Below are positions 56,343 through 64,000 of a DNA stretch of 64,000 bases, one piece after another. Every line of letters starts with the position of its first letter. Positions within the stretch are counted from its first letter, which is position 1. The notes under the pieces were generated by a model. It did no database searches. It saw nothing but the letters and a program-made list of their open reading frames with translations, and was not told the DNA's origin. Source of the DNA: Ascaphus truei (lineage: Eukaryota; Chordata; Amphibia; Anura; Ascaphidae); NCBI GenBank assembly GCA_036426205.1, contig CM071570.1, positions 54,550,676 through 54,614,675 of the forward strand. The letters run 5' to 3'. The translations under genes and the position numbers were made by a program.

Positions 56343-58203
56343 ATGTAAAGACTATTTTTTTTTTTTTAACTTATATTTTTTATTAGTTTTCACAATGTAA
56401 CAATCCATGCGTACATACAATATTTGTAATGATTTTCAACATTGAACACCGTGCAACTCCCATTTTCTAGTGAAATAATAATACATCATAACACTCCCTA
56501 TGCGGGAGGGGGTTGGGGAGGGAGAGGGGGGGTGGGGAGGGAGAGGGGGGTGGGGCCGACACCTCTTCTGCATGCTTCTTTTCCTTGGGTCACCGCCTCA
56601 TCTCACCTTGTGTACGACCATCTGTATTCCTAATCGGGTCGCTTAGATTAACTACAATCTAACCCAAGCCCCTCCTTCCGCCTCCTACATCAAAGGAGAA
56701 CGCACTTGCCACTATTAGAGCCAAATTGTGGACCTGTCCACCCCTGAGATGTCTGTTTGGTCTAGCCACGGCGTCCAGACTTTTAGGTAGTTTTTGCTAG
56801 TATCGTCTAGGAGACTTGTCAATTTCTCCATCTGGCAGGTATGCCAAATTCTGTTCCGAATTTTGGGGATTACTGGGATTTCCTTTTGTTTCCATAATGC
56901 TGCGATCTCGCACCTCGTGGCCAATGCAAAATGTGCAATCAGTTTCATATCTGTTTTAGCTATCCCTGGGGTCTGCCTGTTCAACAGGAGTAACCACGGG
57001 TCTAGTGGAATTGTGAGGTTAAGGATCCTCTGTAGCAAATCTCTAATTTGCTCCCACAAGGGAGTTACCCGAGGGCAAGACCACAGCATATGTAACAGGT
57101 CGGCCGGGTCTCCACATTGTTTAGGGCACAATGGGGAGTATCCTGGGACAAATTTTGATAATCTAACTGGGGTGTGGTACCATCTCATTAATACTTTATA
57201 TGCGTTCTCCTTTAATGTGGTGCACAATGAACTCTTGGAGGCCGCAGTAACCATCTGCATCCACCCCTCCTTCTCCAGTGTCTCTCCCAGGTCCTTTTCC
57301 CACATCAACATATATCTTAACTTTTTTGTGACCGTGGGACTAGAATCGATCACTTCTTTATACATCTGCGATGTAAGTCCCTTTGTGTCCGTCTCAACCA
57401 GACAGAGCTTTTCAAAGTTTGTCAATGGGGGGACGGGATTTAATTTAGTTATAAAATGCTCTGATCTGGAGGTATCTAAAGAATTATGATTGGGGGATCT
57501 CTTTTTCCGATTTAATTTGTTCAAATGTTTTAATTTTGTTATTGCCCTCCAGATCCCTAAGTCTATGAATACCTTTAGCTCGCCAAATCGAGGCGCCCGC
57601 CCTATTCAGACCCGGAGCGAAGTCCGAGTTTCCCCATAATGGGGTCATTAGGGATCCCCTACTAGTTAGGTTACATATCAGTTTGGTGGACTTCCAGATC
57701 GTGAGTGAGTTGGTCATCGAAGAGAGCAGCTCGGATCCAGATTTCCTTGCTGTGTTTGGGGACCAGATTAGGTTGTTTAACTCCAATGGGGAGCAACACT
57801 CCTTCTCCAATGCCACCCATCTTTTCAATTCTGGGTTTGTTTGCCATTGGGAAATTTGACATAATTGTGCTGCCTTATGGTAGGATAAACAAGGTACTGC
57901 TAGTCCCCCCTCCAATTTTTGTTTTATTAGGGTTTGTTTTTTTACTCTTGATTTTTTGCCTCCCCATATAAACTTAGAGATCGCGGATTGAAGGGAGAGT
58001 ATTTCCTTCAATCCCAGTGGCACTGGGAGGGTCTGAAATAGGTACAAGACCCTTGGGAGAAGTTTCATTTTGACGCTGTAAATTTTCCCTATCCATGATA
58101 TTTTAAATTTGGCCCATTTTCTCATGTCTTCCTTTAATTCTTTGAATAATCTAGGATAATTTGCCTTATATATTGATTTATAGTCTATGTAAAGACTATT
58201 TTT
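56343..58203 (-). mobile_element. L1-clade LINE, 5'-truncated, with 17-bp target duplication
   Basis: ATGTAAAGACTATTTTT at 56343-56359 and again at 58187-58203 bracket the insertion. On the minus strand the element ends in a poly-A directly at the left duplication. The coding part shows the post-RT region of L1-type ORF2: ISWIGKIYSVKMKLLPRVLY with LFQTLPV and FIWGGKKSRV, then in a second frame LMRWYHTPVRLSKF, CPKQCGDPADLLHMLWSCP (the Cys-rich end) and KTDMKLIAHFALATR. One frameshift near 57500 separates the two frames. The RT and endonuclease domains are missing by truncation. Confidence 0.93.
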
Positions 58204-58371
58204 GAGGGGATTCATTCTAAATTTGAGAGACAAATTAATATCTGACCTTTGTACCCTCACGATCGTGGATTCTTTAGCATCATTTAATACGTCTGATTGC
58301 AAATGTTACAAAGCTATATGTGTATATATTCATATTCACATGAATCATTGTCTGCTCCCAGATATCATTTA

Positions 58372-58700
58372 CAGGCATACCCCAGTTAAGGACACTCACT
58401 TTAAGTACACTCGCGAGTAAGGACATATCACCCAATAGGCAAATGGCAGCTCGCGCATGCGCCTATCAGCAAGTCCTGAACAGCAATACCTGCTCTCTAC
58501 CTGTACCGAAGCTGTGCGCAAGCGGGGAGACTATAGAGCCTTTTACAAATGCGTTATTACATCAGTTATGCACGTATATGATGATTGCAGTACAGTACAT
58601 GCATCGATAAGTGGGGAAAAGGCAGAGCTTCACTTTAAGTACATTTCCGCTTTACATACATGCTCTGGTCCCATTGCGTACGTTAATGCGGGGTGTAACA
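58372..58700. mobile_element. Tc1/mariner-type MITE
   Basis: Starts TACAGGCATACCCCAGTTAA and ends (reverse-complemented) TTACACCCCGCATTAACGTA. The interior carries TCACTTTAAGTACACTCGCG and its partner CTTCACTTTAAGTACATTTC. The ends and TA borders fit a Tc1/mariner non-autonomous element. The right end is partly eroded. Confidence 0.6.
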
Positions 58701-59868
58701 GGGGACTTATCCCTGTTCACAAATGTGCCTCTAATTCAGCAGTGTGGTGGTTAACTGCTGGTAGGCAATCAACTAACACCACCTGGCTGATTACAGGTGG
58801 TAGAAAAAGCCTACCTCTGAGACAGGAAGTAAGACTCCTTAGCTCACACCTGAGCTGAACTAGGAGACAGAGCAGAGATTCCTTAATCCACAACTGGGCT
58901 GAACCAAGGAAGGACAGATGTCTTGAGCGACAAGCTGACCACAAGACAAAGGGGACAAGATTCTAACTTGGAGCCCGGCGATTGCCTTAGCACACACGGG
59001 TGCGGATCCAAGAGAGCAAAGAAGCTTCCCCTACAGCAGCCCAGCTAACAGATAAGACTTTTCGTATAAGACTATTATCTATGTCTATGTGTATTGATAA
59101 ATGTCTCCATGATTTGGGGCTGGTAAATAGCTTAGCTAACCAAGTGTGCCTAGATTGACTCAAAAGCCTACTAAGGAATTTTTTCCTAGTTTCAATGGTT
59201 GCTACCCTTGTCATCGTTGCAAAATGTGTAGATATCTGATTAAAACCAAAACTTTCTCAGGCACGGATGATAATAGGGTATTTAATATTTTATCCTGTAT
59301 CACATGTAATACGGACCATGTCATCTATATGCTCATTTGTGGTTGTAATAAACGATATGTAGGTCTCACCACAAGGCCTCTAAAACAACGCATACTTGAG
59401 CATATGAGATTGATTACCAAGAAAGATCCACTTCATCCAGTGTCTAAGCATTTTGATTCTTGTCAGAAGGGAAGTTTGATTAATTTTAAATGTATTGCTC
59501 TAGAAAGTGTGAAGCCACACTTTAGGAGGGGGAATAGAGCCAATTTGCTTCACAGGCGAGAAGCATTTTGTATATTCACATTGAATACTTTAGCACCCAA
59601 TGGGTTAAACATTGATTGGAATCTAAAGAGCTTTTATAATTTCTGTGCCATTAGTGCAATACGTATATGATCTATTTATTACCATGTACTATCTTTCCTT
59701 GCCTTTTGACATTATAGTCAAGGGGTAAGGATTAATTTTGGTCATTGTGACACCGAACAGTTTTTGGCTCTTCTAAAATCCTAATTGATGTATTTTTGGA
59801 TAACTCAGGTTATATACTTGTTAACCCTGCAAGTTCTATTTGTGACCTTTGATGTGTTCTCTCTTCTC

Positions 59869-59927
59869 TCCCCCCCCCCCCACCCCCTCCACCCCCCCCC
59901 CCCCCCCTCCCCCCCCCCCCCCCCCCC
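59869..59927 (+). repeat. poly-C tract, nearly pure
   Basis: Fifty-odd C bases with few interruptions. Its length is unlikely to be accurate. Confidence 0.9.
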
Positions 59928-60464
59928 ATCTCCCTTGATTCATTATTCAGCTAGTCTTAGAATTCTCTTTTTCAGTAATTGATGTTACTTTAGTTGCCAT
60001 CCACATTTGGACATAATCAAATGCCGTATAATATGTATTGTTATATCACTTAGTGTAATCTAAGACATAGTAAGGTATTTATCACACTGGTCATCCACCT
60101 GATGTAAGTCTTTATTGCTTATGTTTGATTATGGTATATTGACCAGAATTTGTGCTATCAATTTCAGTTTGCCATTCCTTTTTTGCATAGATATACTATT
60201 TGATACCATTTGATTATATGACCACTTTATTTTTACTTTGTTTTATTTACATATTATGCATTGTATTTATGGTTTGTTCTTCTGTATTGCAACTTCATCT
60301 TCATATTCTCTCTCTTCATATTTTTTTCTTTGTTTCTCTTCTTTTTCTCCACTTATCTTCTGTCTCTATTCTTTCTGCAAGACAAAATCAATTAATTAAT
60401 TATTTCAAACAGCTGTCTTGCATGACGGGGATGCATGTTAAATACTCTAGACCTCCCCTATCTC

Positions 60465-60505
60465 ACTACTCCTTGAGAAAGCGCCATAGTGGGCGTGAAA
60501 CGCGT
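60465..60505 (+). ncRNA. Hammerhead-ribozyme-like motif
   Basis: CTTGAGAAAGCGCC, loop ATAGT, GGGCGT, GAAACGCGTGGGAG: a decayed CTGANGA box, a GC hairpin, then the perfect GAAACGCGT. It sits in the 3' terminal region of the Penelope-like fragment. The first box has lost key bases, so activity is doubtful. Confidence 0.5.
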
Positions 60506-60599
60506 GGGAGAGTACTTTGTACTGTTGGTCTATTTTGTTTTTTATGTAGTTCAATAAATTAGGTTTTAATTCTCCTGCTGGTGAGTCCTACTTTTTTTC

Positions 60600-61388
60600 T
60601 GGGAGCAGATGGATATGGATCTTTGTTCGTGCACCTAGCTAACCAACCCAGTCAGAGTGGGCTGAGCTACATGTGTAGATAGTCTCCAAAGCAGAGAGGT
60701 TTTTTTGTTTGGCTTATTCTCTTATGTTGATTTTTGCTGTGTTTAAAGCGACAGGCACAATAAAGCCTTGTTTTAATTTCACCTTAAAACAGTCTCCATT
60801 GTGTACCTCTGTACATGTCCTCCTACACGGGGTATGCCTGTATATTTAGTACATTTATACAGCCAGACTGTCTTCCTGGCCACACCCTTTGGCATTGTCC
60901 GGAACACAAAGGAATCTCTTCAATTATACTAAAAGGGTTCTGCTTATTTCTGCTGTCAAAGATTTGTGATTTCAAGCTCCAATCACCCCACTTTCCAAAA
61001 CAGGATTTGGCCCCAGATAACCTCACTTTCAGACAAACAAGCGTCGCAAGGGACGTGTTCCCCGATTGCTTACAGACTCCCTGTATAAAACAATCAAGTT
61101 GGGCATACTATAGGAAGCAATACAATGGGGGGATGACTTCAAGAAATAAACTGAAGCTCCCTAAAATAAATGATGCTCTAAGTAATTACTTTATGCTCAT
61201 GTGGCCAAGCCCTAACAGGGAGATTTAATAAAAGCAGACTTTCCATGTTCATGAATATTTACATAATTTCACCATCAGTTCCAATAATTGAATGAGAAAA
61301 CAATCTAATCTCCAAGATAATGGCACAAGGCTATATTTCCTGTATCGCTTGCTTCACACTCTGTAAGGGACTTGGGGGTTTATTTTAC
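60600..61388. other. No recognised gene
   Basis: Nothing supported; the ORF 60815-61228 has no recognisable motif. Confidence 0.4.
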
Positions 61389-61390
61389 AG

Positions 61391-62695
61391 TATACTAGCT
61401 GATATACCCAGCGTTGCCCGGGATTTAAATCTGTAATAGGTAGTATTAGTTAGAAATAGCCTAAGAATAGGTTGACCATTTGGTGAAAAGGTTGTACTGT
61501 ATAAGAAAGGTGAAAAGAAGGTCAGAGTGTGTAATTGGAGGAGAGATAGCGAGGGTGCGGTGTTCCGTGTGAGTTAACGTGAGGGTGCCTTGCGTGTATT
61601 TGGCGTCGGTATGTGTTGTACTTTGCGCGGTGTTGAGACCGCTTACCTGTTGTCCCGGTGTGTGTGTCAATCTGTTTCCCCAACAGGCGGTCCGGTCCCG
61701 GTCCGGTGTGGGCACAGAAGTACCTCCGGTGTGCTCCAGGGCTCTCCTCTCCCGCTCCGGCGTGCTCAGGCCTCCCGGCTGGTGGGTGTCGGTGTGAAGT
61801 CTCCCGGTGGGTGGGTGTCGGTGTGAGGGCTCCCTGCGGGTGGTTGGTGAGTGCGGGCTGGGAGTGGCGGTCCCACTAGGGTGTGAGCCAGCGGTTGGGA
61901 GCTGAGTGTGCGCTGGCGGTGGTGGTCCCGCTAGGGTGTGAGCCGGCGGGCAGGTGAGTGGTGAATGCGGGCTGGCGGTCCCGTTAGGGTGTGAGCCGGT
62001 GGGTGGTGAGTGCGGGCTGGCAGTGGTGGTCCCGCTAGGGTGTGAGCCGGCGGGTGGGTGGTGAGTGTGGGCTGGTGGTCCTGCTAGGGTGTGAGCTGGC
62101 GGGTGGGTGTGAGTGCGGGCTGGTGGTGGCAGTCCTGCTAAGGTGTGAGCCAGCGGGTGGGTGGTGAGTGTGGGCTGGCGGTGGCGGTCCCGCTAGGGTG
62201 TGAGCCGGAGGGCGGGTGGTGAGTGCGGGCTGGCGGTGGCGGTCCCGCTAGGGTGTGAGCCGGCGGGTGAGTGGTGAGTGCGGGCTGGCGGTCCTGCTAG
62301 GGCGTGAGCCGGTGGGTGGTGAGTGCGGGCTGGCAGTGGCGGTCCCGCTAGGGTGTGAGCCGGCAGGAGGGTGGTGAGTGCGGGCTGGCGGTCCCACTAG
62401 GGTGTGAGCTGGCGGGTGGGTGGTGAGTGCGGGCTGGCGGTGGCGGGCCCACTAGGGTGTGAGCGGTCACTGAGCTCGGTGCACAGGCGGTGCATGGTGT
62501 GTGGGTAGGCAATCGGTCCGAGGCACACACGGCGTGAGGGTGCTGTGAGGCTCACGGCCTGCGTAGCCCTGGCCGTGACATAACCCCACCCCGCAGGCCA
62601 ATGAGAGCGAGAGCCATGGGCAGGCGCCAACTAATCAGAAAACGCACAAACCCACAGACAAATATCGTTCGAGTTTTATATATATATAGATGTGC
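61391..62695 (+). mobile_element. Interspersed element with TACCCAGCGTTGCCCGGG start and TATATAGAT end
   Basis: Starts ACTAGCTGATATACCCAGCG with TTGCCCGGG and ends GTTTTATATATATATAGATG. This start and end are seen together in a widespread animal repeat whose class I cannot name with certainty. Most of its length is the VNTR at 61780-62480. The overlapping Arg/Gly/Val-rich ORFs are repeat translation. Confidence 0.45.
61780..62480 (+). repeat. GC-rich VNTR, 49-55 bp unit, about 12 units
   Basis: Units have the form GGTCCCGCTAGGGTGTGAGC, then CGGCGGGTGGGTGGTGAG, then TGCGGGCTGGCGGTGGC. From about 61870 eleven full units and one partial can be counted. Length variants come from presence or absence of a 6-bp GGTGGC-type end and a GGGT step. 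Confidence 0.92.
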
Positions 62696-62699
62696 AAAG

Positions 62700-63200
62700 C
62701 GGCCGATTGGGCTGTTTTCGGATGATATTCCTCTACCAAGACAGATAGAACCAACCCCTTATTTATTAAGGGTTTCAGATGCTTTGGTATTCAAATGCAA
62801 TCCTTTGCAGCACATATACAATACATCATAGTCAATGTACTTGCACTAAAGGTGATACAAAACTGTGATTTTGTCACTTAAAATTTTTTTTTTAATTAAT
62901 TGAAAAATTTATGTTTTTTCTTGAATAGATGCAACACAACCATTATAAACCTGTATTGGCTTGGCTTATGTATGACTCTTGCATATACGAGTTTTAGTGT
63001 AAGTAACTTCCGTAGAAAGATCTCACTTAAAGTACTTGTTCTATACATTTGTATTTTGTGAAAAAATTATATTTTGCTTTTCTCTGGTCCACTAAATTCA
63101 AGCATATCAGCTACTTATGTTAATCTGTTGGACTAATTATGGAATCAGGGCTAGCTTGATGGTGCTGTCTTCGATATGAATGCACTTAGCACCCCACTTA
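62700..63200. other. No recognised gene
   Basis: AT-rich; nothing supported. Confidence 0.4.
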
Positions 63201-63490
63201 CAGAGGCCCCGCACTCTTCCCCAGCCCATCTTCCGTAATCACAGTTTAAATATTGTGGTGGTTAAATTAACCACTACAACATTTAAACAGTGATTACCGG
63301 AGTTAGGCCAGCGGCGAGATAGAGGCCTCTAAGTGCCAGCATCTCCTCCTGCTAACACTCGATGACGTGTCTCCTTGACGACGCTATGTGATGTCATGTG
63401 ATGCGAGGCGGGCCGGAGGTGTCGTCAGGGGGACACGTCATCGCAGGATGAGATGCCGGTTCTGAAGGTTTGAAGAGGCCTCGTGTGCAC
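63200..63490. repeat. Palindromic GC-rich repeat, probable MITE
   Basis: An almost perfect hairpin with 33-bp arms, 63233-63265 and 63267-63299 (GTGGTTAAATTAACCAC at the centre), followed by inverted CGATGACGTGTC / GACACGTCATCG at 63360-63371 and 63432-63443 and GAGGCC/GGCCTC pairs. Outer ends are not resolved. Confidence 0.5.
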
Positions 63491-64000
63491 ACACATGCTG
63501 TGCACTGGGCCCCAGCATACGCCCAATCGTCCCCGATCATCATTCCTATACGAATAAAGCAAAAAGAGGCATTAACCTGGGGCTTTGATAACTGACAGAC
63601 CTACCAAAAACGTTAGATACAAATTATAAGACCCCTACAAACCGTTTGTTTAATATTTCCATGGTAAAGATTAAAAAAATAAATTGTTTCAACTTGTTCG
63701 ATTTTTATATCTAATAAAAAAGAATTCACTTCTGTACTAAGAATAACATGCTTCTTTCAAAGCAGCTGTCTGAAAACAGATTACGAAAGATTAAAAAAAA
63801 ACAAGTTTACCCATAGTTCATTTTGATGTTTTTGTTAAACGTTTGTCAGTTAGATTTGTATCTGTAGGGTCACTTCATTCTGACGTGTTCCCGTTTTGTT
63901 CTACATAACTGTGTTCACTGACCGGCCTTCTGTCAACATGAATAATTCATATTTAAGAAGTCATTATCTTGAAAGCATTGCAGAAAATGAGATATTGTTG
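63491..64000. other. No recognised gene
   Basis: AT-rich end of the window, no features supported. Confidence 0.4.

Larger units (their letters stand above)
59140..60590 (+). mobile_element. Penelope-like element, 3' part with GIY-YIG endonuclease
   Basis: The ORF 59146-59670 encodes CHRCKMCRYLIKTKTF, then HVIYMLICGCNKRYVGLTTR and LKQRILEHM, followed by VSKHFDSC and a C-terminal LNTLAPNGLNIDWN. This is the same GIY-YIG architecture as the element at 33870, but clearly a different family (low identity). It is 5'-truncated just before the domain; no RT is present. The 3' region includes the poly-C tract at 59870-59927 and a hammerhead-like motif at 60465-60500, and ends near the TTCAATAAATTAGG at 60550. 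Confidence 0.9.

Noticed and set aside
57484..58302. First about 35 residues of the ORF starting at 58302 as part of the L1 protein
   Set aside because: The right target duplication at 58187-58203 marks the L1 boundary; upstream codons are flanking DNA that happens to be open.

Overview
This is vertebrate nuclear DNA, most likely from an amphibian (probably a frog). The evidence is the protein similarity of the exons and the mix of repeats: CR1, L2 and L1 LINEs, Penelope-like elements, many hAT, PIF-Harbinger and Tc1/mariner MITEs, and a frog-like CR1 3' end. The coding capacity is small and almost all of the sequence is intron or interspersed repeat.

The one host gene I can support is TASP1 (taspase-1, a threonine endopeptidase of the Ntn-hydrolase/asparaginase-2 family), on the minus strand. 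Six consecutive coding exons are visible, all with canonical splice sites and compatible phases: 39693-39837 (start codon, with 5' UTR up to 39916), 37614-37681, 29404-29466, 13886-14006, 12555-12639 and 6704-6783. They encode roughly the first 190 of about 420 residues. The exons with the catalytic threonine must lie beyond position 1, and a noncoding first exon and promoter beyond 39916 were not found. The third coding exon (29404-29466) is 6 nt shorter than expected and its middle is garbled. It sits at the edge of a block that looks like unpolished long-read sequence.

The most unusual object is at 20107-20751 inside the TASP1 intron: a hAT-type element with long terminal inverted repeats and an 8-bp target duplication. 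It carries about 470 bp of TASP1 sequence, including an intact 69-nt copy of the third coding exon with both splice sites, in the opposite orientation to the gene. It is a Pack-type (gene-fragment-capturing) hAT element.

Layout: 1-6.7 kb, intron with L2 fragments and a tandem repeat; 6.7-14 kb, three TASP1 exons, MITEs, and an L2 interrupted by a 5S rRNA pseudogene; 14-20 kb, intron with an inverted-arm element and a CR1; 20.1-20.8 kb, the Pack-hAT; 21.3-29.3 kb, a tandem segmental duplication with long minisatellites; 29.4 kb, the damaged exon; 30.9-36.5 kb, a Penelope-like element with inverted terminal repeats, internally deleted and with a Tc1/mariner-like insertion; 37.6 and 39.7 kb, the first two coding exons; 40-64 kb, upstream DNA made of MITEs, two solo LTRs, an L1 ORF1 remnant, a 5'-truncated L1 with perfect target duplications, a second Penelope-like fragment and a GC-rich VNTR.

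A recurring theme is a hammerhead-ribozyme-like motif (a CTGANGA-like box, a short hairpin, then GAAAC followed by a small palindrome). It is often found between inverted arms, at about eight places, and I read these as Penelope-like terminal repeats. All assignments come from reading the sequence by eye; no database search was run.
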